Source: Mixophyes australis
Lineage: Eukaryota > Chordata > Amphibia > Anura > Limnodynastidae
Direction: 5' to 3'
Assembly: GCA_036250195.1 (NCBI GenBank)
Contig: JAVHZZ010000017.1
Span: forward strand, 992,001-1,056,000
Length of the DNA: 64,000 nucleotides
Each line of letters opens with the position of its first letter. Positions within the stretch are counted from its first letter, which is position 1. Shown here one piece after another: positions 34,060 through 44,191 of this stretch. The translations under genes and the position numbers were made by a program. The notes under the pieces are model-generated. The model did no database searches. It worked only from the letters and a program-made list of their open reading frames with translations, and was not told where the DNA came from.

Positions 34060-34734
34060 CTGAGAACAGAGACACTCCTCTTCCTCAGCAAGGCTCTGGT
34101 CTTTGACTGCAAAGCTAAGACTTTTTCTGCTGGGAGATAAACTCTCAGAGACTGAGTATCAAAAAGCAGACCCAAGAATCGCATCTGCTGAGTTGGCACC
34201 AGCGATGACTTGGGTAAATTCAACACCCAACCGTGACTCTGAAGAAACTGCATAACAGTCTGAATCTGTTGGGATAAAAGGACCGCAGACGGTGCCTTCA
34301 ACAGAAGGTCGTCTAGGTAAGGGACAATTGTTATGCCCTTCTGGCGCAATAGACCGGCCATGACTGCCATGATCTTGGTAAAGACTCTGGGAGCGGTAGC
34401 CAGGCCGAAGGGGAGTGCCCTGAACTGAAAGTGCGCCTTTCCTACTGCGAACCGAGGGAGACTCTGGTGTCCTTCCCAGATCGGTACATGTAGGTATGCA
34501 TCCTTGATGTCTAATGATGCCAAAAACTCCTTTTTCTATCCCTGCTATCACAGAGCGAAGGGATTCCATGCGAAATCTTTGAATCTTCAGCTGCTTGTTC
34601 AGAGACCGAAGATTCAGGATGGGCCGGAAGGATGCGTCTGGTTTTGGCACCAGGAAGAAGTTTGAGTAAAAACCTCGCCCCCGTTCTAGAGGAGGGACCT
34701 GAACTATTACTTGAGCAGAAAGGAGCTTTTGCAT
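33975..34734 (-). pseudogene. DIRS reverse transcriptase fragment
   Basis: First frame: VPPLERGRGFYSNFFLVPKP, then FRPILNLRSLN. After a frameshift at about 34520 the second frame continues ASLDIKDAYLHVPI, LPFGLATAPRVF and the palm motif VPYLDDLLL. It runs to MKLLGT, where it is cut: the same DNA in another frame is the recombinase start, so the deletion removed RNase H and methyltransferase. Confidence 0.85.
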
Positions 34735-34910
34735 GGCTTCCTAAAGTGCTACACGTCTGCGGGGGCAAGAGGGGAGAGGAGTGGGCTAGATCTATGACGT
34801 AGCCCCGGGACACAACACCTTGAACCCAGAGATCTGTCGTGGATTTCCACCACCGATCCCTGAATTGAAGAAGACGTGCCCCCACCTGATGCTCCCCCTG
34901 AAGAACTATG

Positions 34911-36369
34911 TCACGCGGAGGGCTTGTCTGCTGGACGAGCAGAACCTCTCCTTGCTGTACCTCTAGCTCCTCTGCCTCTAATGGCCGATGATCTAGACAC
35001 TGAGGAATACCCTCTATTAAAGGCACCCCCTCGGGAAAAGCTCCGAAAGGAACGAAATCTACCCTGACGGGGCCTGTTTGAAACCGTGGGTAGAGCAGTA
35101 CTCTTACCTCCTGTGGTCTCCTGAATAACCCTTTCGAGCTCCGCCCCGAATAGAGTTTGTCCATCAAAGGGTAAATTCTCTAAAGCTTTCTTAGAGTCTG
35201 CGTCCACCGACCACGTCCGTAACCATAGACGACGAGCTGCTACAGTAAGAGCCGAGCCCTTGGCATTTACCGAAACTGCATCCATGGCAGCGTTCCCTAC
35301 GTACTCCGAAGTTTCTAGTACATGTTGTGCTAGATCTACTAGCTCTGTACGCGGAGTGTTATCTCTAAGGCCCTTAATCAAAGCCTCCATCCATAACTGT
35401 ACAGCCTTGTTGGCCCATGCTATAGCCATATTAGGCCTAAACAAACTTCCCACAGCGGTATAAGCTGAGCGAAGAGCCAGATCACACTTCTTATCAGTGT
35501 AATCCTTAAGGGTTATCCGCTCTTGGACCAGGATAGCTGAAGATGAAGCTAACCGGGCTACCGGTGTGTCCACCCTAGGCAAAGTCTCCTATTTTACTGT
35601 GTCCTCAGGAGGCAGAGGATAAAGAGACTTACTTTCCCGGCATCATAAACTGCTTATTTGGCTTGTGCCAAGCTTCAGAAATAATCTCCAACATTTCTGG
35701 AGAATGCGGGAAAATTGCTAACTGTGCCTTAGGTCTTTTAAATAAGGATATACCCTTCGGCGCTACGGGCTCCAGATCAGCTAACCCTAAGGCATGTCTG
35801 ATTCCCCAAATAAGACTGTCCACACTCGTGGAGCCAGAGTCAGAATCATAGATAGCCTCCACTTCTGGGTCGATATCTACCTCACCTTCTTCGGCTGAGG
35901 AGCGATCAGAAAGCTGATCTATTTCCAGATCTGCATCAGTAATGGCTCTCTTACCCCTCTGGGAAATAGATACTAGCCTATCTTCCCCGTGGGTAGACCC
36001 TGCCTGTGATGTGGCATTCTCGTCAGACTGGCTGCCTGCAAGTGTAAGTGGGGTAGTGTTGTCACGTACCTCTATTGCCCGCAGCATCACAGCCGTCATT
36101 TTCTCCATAGCCGAAGAAAAAGACCTAATCCAGAGCGGTTCCACCATTGCAGAGGATCCCTCCTGGGCTGGGTTGTTTCGCCTCTGAGCGTCCGCAGTAC
36201 AAGCTGCGCAAAGGGCGTTTCGGTCTGTGTGGCCAACAGAAAGTTTTGTGTTACATTTTGAACAGGCATAATATACTGCAGCAGGCACAGAAGTACCCTT
36301 GCCTTTAGCTGTCCCCTTCTCCGCCATTGTTCTGCTTCTTAAAATAATTATTAAAAGAAATACAGACAA
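34911..36369 (-). pseudogene. DIRS gag
   Basis: The N-terminal frame 36369-35629 has a Cys motif pair (CSKCNTKLSVGHTDRNALCAAC) and an acidic middle. After a frameshift and an in-frame TAG at about 35600-35590, the C-terminal frame 35582-34911 resumes with LPRVDTPVARLA and ends in an Arg/Gly/Ser-rich basic tail. It would be about 470 aa if continuous. It is not translatable as one protein. Confidence 0.8.
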
Positions 36370-37300
36370 TTTAAGACGACAAAATAGGAGAGTCCTGTGC
36401 TAGGAAGTCTCTGAAAGAGCACCACTCCAAATAATACAAAAGACCATTATAGTACTGTCTGTGAAAATTCCTTTTACATGAAATAACTCACAAGACCATA
36501 TAACCACATATATACACTCCCCAAATGCTCCTCTAATCATACAAGCCTGTAGCGATTAGGGCATATAAGGATATCACCGGAGGAGAGGCAGAGCAGAGGA
36601 ATCTACAGACAGAGCTGCACGCTTTCAGCAGTGACCTTCTCTTCACCCCCGCCGTTCACCGCGCGGTAAGACCAGATCCAGGAAGCTGCAATAACACTCC
36701 TCCCCTTCCTGGCTCTGCCCGCTCTGCCTCTGTAAAACATAACTCGCTGGCCCCATCCTCCAATGGCCGCCTAGGAGAGTCTAATGGTGCGCTATTCAGA
36801 TTTTATGCCCAGCTCAGCGCGCTCCTTACTGCAGCCGACTCACCTCTCCCGAGGGTGAGCGCTGCTTCTGTCCCCCAATATGCTCGTTCTGTCTAGGGAG
36901 AGCGGGGACCTGCGGCAAGAAGATCGCGGCAGGGGGGGGGGGAGAGGCTGATACAGCTTCACTCCCCTGCTGCTGCTAGACACATACAAGTTGCACTAAA
37001 ACACCGTTCTGTGTCCCTTCTGAATATTTTCACCTTCCACTTAGACCAATAAACCTAACTAATGGCCCCTTAGAATAAATGCCGGCAGAGGTGCTGGTAG
37101 AAATGAGCGCTAGGCTTCACTTACCTGCGCTGGGATCCAGAGTGAGCAGAGCTGAGTCCTACTCACTCTGCTGGGTCTTGCCTGGGATCCCGAGCTGCAC
37201 CTGAATAGAATAAAAAATAAAAACATGTAATCCTACTGCTAGACAAAGTATAGGCAGGAGCCTATACTCCAGTGACCGAACTCTAAGTCACTTAAAAAAA
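36370..37300 (-). other. DIRS 5' untranslated region
   Basis: Between gag and the right terminal repeat. It is partly GC-rich with a G run at about 36933-36944. No coding sequence is seen. Confidence 0.5.
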
Positions 37301-37434
37301 CGAAGGATCTCTCTGGAGAGGAGGGGCATAGCAGGGGAGGAGTCCAAAGATTTAACAGTTAAAGTGACAAGAACTCCTGAGCCCACTACTATACCCAATG
37401 TCTCGCAGTGTCCCCCAATGGCAGGGAAGAGAAA
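37301..37434. repeat. DIRS right inverted terminal repeat
   Basis: The reverse complement starts TTTCTCTTCCCTGCC and then matches the left repeat from CATTGGGGGACACTGCGAG onward. Confidence 0.9.
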
Positions 37435-37500
37435 TTAGAATGTATAGAATGTAAGAAGCTGTCTCTGGTACGTGTACTGTCAGTGGCTTCACTAGGCAGG
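37435..37500 (-). pseudogene. Penelope-like element, continuation beyond the DIRS insertion
   Basis: The minus strand reads DSFLHSIHSN up to 37435 and, if the DIRS element is removed, continues in frame as FQQ at 32984. This matches the expected Penelope RT order (F-L-H..S-x-H-S-N before an RNC motif). The 5' limit is not visible. Confidence 0.55.
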
Positions 37501-38340
37501 CATAAGATGGCTGATTATCCTCTGCTTAGTTATTTTCTGTATAGAGGAAGTGAATCTGCATGATACAGGGGGTTGGGTAGTGTTATGTGGCTGCGGGGGC
37601 TCACTGTACCATTATTAACCCTGGCACATCACTCATTAAAAATTTTCACTTGTGCAGTGCCAGAGGCTGGGAGACACTGTGACAAATGGAGCCCATCACT
37701 GACCAGGCTTGTAGAACAATCCCTGCACTAGTCTGACTTACTATAACCGGATCACTCTGAACAAGTCTTATTGCAAAGGTGAAATGAAAAGAGTCAATAC
37801 TACTGAACTTTTATATTTCAGATCCCCATAAGATGGAGCAAAGTTTTGCACCCCTGTAGACACATCTTGACCCACTTAGCCATAGGCATACCATATAAAT
37901 GAGAGCTTTTCTACAAAAATGACATCACAATATTGCATTTAGACCGTGGGACACATTTTTCAAGATTCATAATCAATCCCCAATGGCAAAGTATTACAGA
38001 TTACAGGATTATTATATGAACTCACACCTTCAATTAGAGAGTATAAACAAACATACTGTAACAGTGTCTCAGATCCCACATTATATCTCCAACCCATTGC
38101 CAGAATTATATATTACTCAGTACCCAATATATCAAGGTAATCTTGTTTTAACTGTGTACAGTGTGGACGATATCTGGTAGATAAAATAGTTCCACACATG
38201 AGTGATCATATTTTGTGTATAAACTATGTAAATATATTATGCTTAGTTTAATTTACATTAATAAAATCAACTGTTTTAACCATATTAAGAGTCCTGCTTT
38301 TGTCCTATGTGATATTCAAGACCTGATTTATTTGTAAACC
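37501..38340. other. No gene seen; 3' flank of the zinc-finger gene
   Basis: A TTTATT (AATAAA on the minus strand) at about 38327 lies some 20 nt after the zinc-finger stop codon and might serve as poly(A) signal. Others lie at 38258-38264. Otherwise featureless AT-rich sequence. Confidence 0.4.
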
Positions 38341-38347
38341 ATTTTCA

Positions 38348-39354
38348 TTACTCAGAACATGGATATGGTTTGTCATCTGTGTGAGTTATCTGATGCTCAA
38401 AAGGATTTGATTTGTATCCGAAACATCTCCCAAACTCAGAACATGGGAATGTTTTCTCACCTGCATGGGTTCTCTGATGTTTGATAAGTTTTGAGTTCCA
38501 TGGAAAACATTTTCCACACTCAGAACATGGAAATGGTTTCTCACCTGTGTGAGTTCTCTGATGTCTAATAAGTTTTGATTTTACGGCAAAATATTTCTCA
38601 CACTCAGAACATGGAAATGGTTTCTCATCTGTGTGAGTTCTCTGATGTTCAACAAGATTTGATTTGTATACAAAACATTTCCCACACTCAGAACATGGGA
38701 ATGGTTTATCGCCTGTGTGAGTTCTCTGATGTTCAACAAGTTTTGATTTATGTGCAAAACATTTCCCACACTCAGAACACGGAAATAGTTTCTCACCTGT
38801 GTGAGTTCTCTGATGTTCAACAAGTTTTGATTTCTGTGTAAAACATTTCCCACATTCAGAACATGGAAACGGTTTCTCACCTGTGTGAGTTCTCTGATGT
38901 CTAATAAGTTTTGATTTCTGTACAAAACATTTCTCACACTCAGAACATGGAAATTGTGTCTCATCTGTGTGAGATCTCCGATGTTCGACAAGCTTTGATT
39001 TATATGCAAAACATTTCCCACACTCAGAACATGTAAAAGGGTTCTCAGCTATGTGACTTTTCTGATGTTTATGAAGAGATAATTTAACTGTACAGCTTTT
39101 CCCACCCACAGAACATGGAAATAATGTATCATCTGTATGAGCTGTACTATGTGTAACAATATCTATGTTATCAGGATTACATTCATCATGATTTAAGAGT
39201 TCAGATGATTTATCTGCACTGTAAAGTATTGGATATATATTTAGGGTAATTGGGTTCTCTCCTGTAGAATCTTGAGTAATGTTGTTATTTTCCATTTTAA
39301 AATCTGTAGATAAAATCAGTTGCTCCCCCAAGATATTCTTGCGTTTACATCCAT
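38348..39354 (-). CDS. Zinc-finger gene terminal exon: C2H2 array
   Basis: The acceptor is CTTTCAGCAG. A spacer (DGCKRKNILGEQ to IVTHSTAHT) precedes the fingers. Fingers 2-8 have full C-x2-C-x12-H-x3-H with HTGEKP-type linkers. Finger 1 has CSVG instead of CSEC and finger 9 has CSEF, so each lacks a Cys ligand. The last unit stops after YPCSE at a TAA, so the array is truncated. Many fingers share K-S-K-L at helix positions, implying recent internal duplication. Confidence 0.92.
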
Positions 39355-42300
39355 CTGCTGAAAGTAAAATAAATGTATGGAAGGACATTGAGCTGCAGAT
39401 TACAATACCCAAATTTTTCAAACTATAAACGAGTTGTTCAGCTGTTTAATTTCAATTTGCAATTGACGAACACTTCATTACAATTATAAAAGGGCATTAT
39501 CAAGCACATTGCTTAGATGCAGTCATAATTGGAATTCTTATAATGACTCAATAAACAAAATATATGACTCTTTACTGTAATACATTTTATTACTCACCTG
39601 TGCCGATATCTGTAGGGATTTCCTCCTCCTTACACTGCTGATCACCCCTCACATACGTCTCTTCCTCTCCCTCTATAATTTTTATTTTAATATCAGTCTG
39701 GATGTCATCCTAAATAGCCCACAAAAGAATGATAATTTTTTAGTCAAGTTTTTTTATTGGTATTTCAAAACAGAACATAAAGAAAATAATTATTTCTGAA
39801 TAAACGTGATAGATATAAATCACCGGGTGTGACACATTACATCAAAGATTAGTAAATTTCCAACACTTATGCAGGTATACAAAAACATACAGAATAATAT
39901 CAAGACTGACAATAATACAGTATATATCAGATGGCATGGGTCCCCATGGACTCATGGGCACCCCTGATCATCATCATCATCTATTTCTTTATATAACGCC
40001 ACTAATTCCACAGCGCTGCACAGAGAACTCACTCACATCAGTCCCTGCCCCATTGGAGCTTACAATCTAAATTCCCTAACATACACACACAGACCAAGAG
40101 AGACTAAGGGCAATTTAATAGCAGCCAATTAACCTACCAGTATGTTTATGGAGTGTGGGAGGAAACCAGAGCACCCGGCGGAAACCCACGCAAACACGGG
40201 GAGAACATACAAACTCCACACAGATAAGGTCATGGTTGGGAATCAAACTCATGACCCCAGTGCTGTGAGGCAGAAGTGCTAACTGTTAGGAACCCCTCCA
40301 GCCAGTACAGCAAAACCCGGAGTCTGCTCCGAAAGTCCGGTGTTCACTGTTGGGACAGACTTGGCTGCAGACAGAGGGTTGTGAGATGTCCACTGGCTGG
40401 GGAGAACCCAGGCATAGAGTTACAGAGGCCGTAGAGTAGGAAGTGCAGGAGCGAGTCCAGTGAGACACCGAGTGGATGGTGTCAAGACTGATATATCACT
40501 CATTGCCACTGGAATAAATAAGGAACAGTTGATAGAGAAGTCCCCTGATCCACAACGATTTCTGTACCGGTACTTGTCCGGAAAGGAACGGAACTTACAG
40601 TGATAGGTAAAGATGATGAAACTGAACGTAGGCAGTAGCCAAGGGTAACTACAACCCACAGTACCGGTGAGAGTCTAGAGATTTTAGGGAAATAGTTCTT
40701 AGGCGATTGCCAGGGGTAACTGCAACCCTCAGTACCGGTGAGAGTACGGAGATTTAGGGGTACAGTTCTTAGGCAGTTGCCAAAGGCAAGAGGGGGCTGG
40801 ACTGTTTCTGCATTATCCACAAAGAACTCTTCCCACAAGGCAACCAGATCAGGTCCCTTGCCCATTAAAGGTAACTAAAAGGGTTCAGGTTCCAGAAAGA
40901 TTGACCCCCTGGTAATGGCAAAGTCTACAGACAATATAAGAGGGGAATGGTCGCAGAGTTGTATCAGTCTTTCTAATGTAAGATTTTGGCTATGAAGGCA
41001 CAGGGAGGTGCCCCGGGTGGAGCCGCCTAAGAAGGGATGCGATGAGCTTGCTCCACTGCGAACTGAGCCGTAAAGGAATCCTTCCCAAAAGCTTGAATTA
41101 ACCATTTCTCCAAGAAACATTCAGTACCAGGCCCCTCCACTTATTCAGGTAGCCCCACAAAACGAGTATTATTGCATCAGAGACTCCCCTCACTATAAGA
41201 AAGCGTCTGCTTACATGCCAACATCTGAGCTTCCAAATTATCAATTTGACCCTTCATAGGTGCTGTAGCATCTTCTAGAGTCTCCGCTTCAGCCCCTCAC
41301 TATTGGAATTGTTGCATATCATGTCTGAAAAGAGAAAGGTCCAAGCACCGCCCCAATGTTCTCCGACGCCCATTTTCAGATCTGCCAATAGCCTGTAGAA
41401 GCTGCTGCAATGTGACCTCAGGGTAAGTAGGTGAGGTTGGTGCATTAGGAACAGTGGTAGTTTGGGAGGGCACACATAATGGAGTTTCTCCAGAACTGTC
41501 AGTGGGTGTAGAGGAATAGGCAAACCGGTCAAGCCATCCGGCCAGAGCAGCATGATCATATAACAAGGAAAATACATCCCAATATAGAGGAATGGGTATA
41601 ATAATAGTATTGTATTTCATGGATAAACACTTGTATGAAAGTCTTACCATGAAAGTACCCAAGGCAGGATCATAGAACAGAGTCAAGATAGTATAGACAC
41701 CACTTATAAAAGGCAAACTGGATAATCCAGATATGGGAATAAGGTTCAATAAATAAGCTTATGACTGTCCCACAGGAGTAATATATATTAGATGTCAAGT
41801 GCCAGGATGTTATCACAGCACAAACAGGCAAGATAGCATAAGTCAAATTACAGCCACTGTGTGAGGTACCTGCATGCACTCAGAGCCTGAGGCCCAGCTG
41901 TTGGGGATCCAATCTGTATCTCAGGATGGAAGGCTGACTTGGAGCAACAGAACCCTTTAAGAATATTATATTAAATAATATCTGATTTAATAATGTGAGA
42001 TGAAACAGAAGAATATGAGAGTATAAGATCTACGCTGTTTTTTACAGATAATATAATAAAATCACTTTGGCATTTAGGTATTTGGCAAGACCCTAAAATG
42101 TCATCTACCTGAAACTCCTGTGAATAAAGAGGACGGAGATATCTCTCTGGGGTATTTCTGTTACTGGATCCATCTGTAGGAAACACACAGTGACTGATTA
42201 CATTGTTTATACAAGGAGAATATGTGACTCGTGTCTGTAATAAGTGTTTATTACTCACCTATGCTGATTTCCTCCTCCTTACACTGCTGATCACCCCTCA

Positions 42301-43114
42301 CATACGTCTCTTTCCTTCCCTCTATAAATTCTAATTTAATACCAGTCATGACGTCATCCTAAACAGCCCACAAAACAATGCAAATATATTTAATAATAAC
42401 TGATTTAATAATTTATGATGAGACAGAGGAATGTCAGTGTATATGACTCACACAAGTTTTTTTTTTTTACAGATCATATATTGGGAAATTCACTTTGGTA
42501 TTTGGAGAGACCCTAAAATGTCACCTACCTGTGGAATACTGTGATTTTCCTGTGTACAATCCTGTGAATAAAGAGGACACGGACATCTCTCTGTGGTATT
42601 TGTGTTACTGGATCCATCTGTAGGAAACATACACTGACTGAAAACATTGTTTATATGTGATTATCAGATGATGTGTATCTAGGTGGCCCTCAAAACTGCT
42701 CTCTCCCCTACAATAAATGAAAATCTCCTCTTACCCAGTGATTTGAGAATCCAGTGATTCTCCATCATTACGTCTTTGAAAAGACCCTTCTGCCCTCTTA
42801 TAAACGTCCACTCCTGCATGGAGAAAAAGACAGTGACATCCCAACACTTTATAGGAACCTGACACACACAATGATACAGTCATCATGCAGACACATCATC
42901 CGGTGTTACTGTATTATGTCCCATTCCAAGCAGTCACCTCTCCAGTCACCAGCTGAATGATCTTGTTGGGCAGTTCCAGGATTTTCTTGTCATTGTTTTC
43001 CTCATGTATCAGTGAGTGAGGTGGAGGCACCGTGATGGAGCTCTGGGTCCTGCTCAATACTCCTGACACACTTGAGGGTGGACCACCAAATCTCTTTATC
43101 ACTACGGTGTAATC
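38348..43114 (-). CDS. KRAB-like C2H2 zinc-finger protein gene (frog type)
   Basis: Likely a nuclear DNA-binding transcription factor. Minus-strand exons: 43114-42938, 42858-42735, 42617-42529, 42358-42259, 42173-42109, 39709-39598, 39354-38348. All borders are AG/GT and all phases fit (0, 1, 0, 1, 0, 1). Product order: a DYTVVIKRFGG segment ending IIQLVTGE; a KRAB-like box (DVTVFFSMQEWTFI, LFKDVMMENHW); DGSSNTNTTER and DDVMTGIKLE; a second DGSSNRNTPER and DDIQTDIKIK pair; then DGCKRKN and the finger array. Seven fingers are canonical, the first and ninth each lack one Cys, and a tenth is cut by a stop. The initiator exon is not identified; 46487-46410 is a candidate upstream exon. This exon plan is typical of amphibian oocyte/gastrula zinc-finger genes (family knowledge). 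Confidence 0.85.
39598..39709 (-). CDS. Zinc-finger gene exon: DDIQTDIK linker, second copy
   Basis: 112 nt, acceptor GGCTATTTAG, donor ACAG before GTGAGT. DDIQTDIKIKIIEGEEE, then GDQQCKEEEIPTDIGT. The preceding intron is about 2.4 kb because of repeat insertions. Confidence 0.82.
39730..39962 (-). mobile_element. Probable L1-type 3' end in zinc-finger intron
   Basis: A T-rich start on the plus strand (TTTTTTTATTGGTATTTC) would be the poly(A) end of a minus-strand LINE. No ORF2 is visible. It may pair with the ORF1 remnant at 40870-41640. Confidence 0.35.
39963..40282 (-). repeat. Interspersed repeat with GGAGGAAACCAGAGCACCCG core
   Basis: (ATC)n at its start, then TATAACGCCACTAATTCCACAG, CATTGGAGCTTACAATCTAA and GGAGTGTGGGAGGAAACCAG, followed by CCCACGCAAACACGGGGAGA. 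This core is very common in fish, frog and reptile genomes. Family name not assigned. Confidence 0.65.
40283..40865. repeat. LTR-like block with three internal tandem units
   Basis: Begins TGTTAGGAACCCCTCCAGCC. Three copies of a unit with TTCTTAGGCAGTTGCC, GGGTAACTGCAACCC and CAGTACCGGTGAGAGT lie at about 40620-40790. No matching 3' boundary or target duplication was found. Confidence 0.35.
40870..41640 (-). pseudogene. L1-type ORF1p remnant
   Basis: On the minus strand: a coiled-coil-like stretch (GQIDNLEAQMLACKQ), then NTRFVGLPE, FLEKWLIQAFGKDSF, FAVEQAHRIPS, PPGAPPCAFIAKIL. This is the order of L1 ORF1p (coiled coil, RRM, C-terminal domain). Several stops are present. It lies in the large zinc-finger intron, in the same orientation as the gene. 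Confidence 0.65.
42109..42173 (-). CDS. Zinc-finger gene exon: DGSS linker, second copy
   Basis: 65 nt, acceptor TTTCCTACAG, donor CAG before GTAGAT. DGSSNRNTPERYLRPLYSQE then FQ. It is shorter than the first copy by loss of the end segment but still in phase. Confidence 0.8.
42259..42358 (-). CDS. Zinc-finger gene exon: DDVMTGIK linker, first copy
   Basis: 100 nt, acceptor GGCTGTTTAG, donor ATAG before GTGAGT. It encodes DDVMTGIKLEFIEGRKE and GDQQCKEEEIS. Paralogous to the exon at 39598-39709. Confidence 0.8.
42529..42617 (-). CDS. Zinc-finger gene exon: DGSS linker, first copy
   Basis: 89 nt, acceptor TTTCCTACAG, donor CAG before GTAGGT. DGSSNTNTTERCPCPLYSQD then CTQENHSIPQ. Confidence 0.82.
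42735..42858 (-). CDS. Zinc-finger gene exon: KRAB-like box
   Basis: 124 nt, acceptor TGTGTGTCAG, donor GG before GTAAGAGG. VPIKCWDVTVFFSMQEW through LFKDVMMENHWILKSLG. A KRAB A-like repression module by family resemblance. Confidence 0.88.
42938..43114 (-). CDS. Zinc-finger gene exon: DYTVV...VTGE
   Basis: 177 nt, acceptor AATAAACAG, donor GAG before GTGACT. 59 codons from DYTVVIKRFGGPPSSVSG to NKIIQLVTGE, phase 0 at both ends. The DYTVV and VTGE blocks are characteristic of frog KRAB-like zinc-finger genes. Confidence 0.85.
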
Positions 43115-43284
43115 CTGTTTATTGAATTGGAGAAAAAAATAAATGAAGCTCCATGTATTTGGAATTTTTAGAAGTTAACTACAATACAATAATAGTATAT
43201 TTTACAAATAGAACCCATATCCTATATGTAACTGTTTCATATATACAGGAAAGTAGAGTGTATGTAGCATTTACCTCTTCTGCA

Positions 43285-43745
43285 GCTCAGTGGGCTCACC
43301 TATCACCTAAACCTTCAGTGGGCTCACCTATCACCTAAACCTTCAGTGGGCTCACCTATCACCTAAACCTTCAGTGGGTTCACCTATCACCTAAACCTTC
43401 AGTGGGCTCACCTATCACCTAAACCTTCAGTGGCCTCACCTATCACCCAAACCTTCAGTGGGCTCACCTATCACCCAAACCTTCAGTGGGCTCACCTATC
43501 ACCTAAACCTTCAGTGGGCTCACCTATCACCTAAACCTTCAGTAGACTCACCTATCACCTAAACCTTCAGTGGGCTCACCTATCACCTAAACCTTCAGTG
43601 GGCTCACCTATCACCTAAGCCTTCAGTAGACTCACCTATCACCTAAACCTTCAGTGGGCTCACCTATCACCTAAACCTTCAGTGAGCTCACCTATCACCT
43701 AAACCTTCAGTGGGCTCATCTATCACCTAAACCTTCAGTGGGTTC
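43285..43745. repeat. 28-bp minisatellite in zinc-finger gene intron
   Basis: About 16-17 copies of CAGTGGGCTCACCTATCACC then TAAACCTT, with few variants (GGGTTC, GGCCTC, AGTAGACTC). On the gene's sense (minus) strand each unit contains GATAGGTGAGCC, a consensus 5' splice site. Confidence 0.95.
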
Positions 43746-44191
43746 ACCTTTAAAGACAAGTTTGAAGTGGGTTCTTGTAGTAGACAGAGGACTCAGAATG
43801 GCCAATCTACGGAAGATAATAGGAGAAGTAAGTGCTAGATACATTCTACTAGACAGTCCATATATAAAACACTTACAGGTAGGACAGGGGTTGGATTTGT
43901 AAAACTAGCCCTTCTTGTCCATTTTGCACATTTAAAAAGTCCAGGAAAGTGGAAACATCCTATAATCTTAAAAAATTACAACTAAAAATACAGCAAAACC
44001 TGTAACTCATTTTAATCAGAGTTGGTTTTTCAGCAGTTTGAACAGTGTAGTAAATCGTACAACTCCAGTGAGTAAAACATAACCTAGTACAGTCCCATTG
44101 GGGTTGCACTAATTTAAAAATCAAGATCCATTCCTAATTTTAATAAAGCATTCACTACGCTAATATTGAAACTGAGTAAAAGATCCACAAT

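Larger units (their letters stand above)
32985..37434 (-). mobile_element. DIRS retrotransposon, internally deleted
   Basis: 4.45 kb. Inverted terminal repeats at 32985-33145 and 37301-37434 share about 120 bp but have different outermost 15-40 bp. An internal complementary region at 33262-33358 is the complement of the two ends joined, the hallmark DIRS arrangement. Gag, part of RT and the tyrosine recombinase remain; RNase H and the methyltransferase are deleted between RT and recombinase. It is inserted in a Penelope-like sequence without an obvious target duplication. Confidence 0.92.

Noticed and set aside
38575..38841. 88-aa plus-strand frame (and 38581-39021 minus frame) full of HTQNM or HVLSVGNV repeats
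   Set aside because: Out-of-frame readings of the C2H2 finger repeats.
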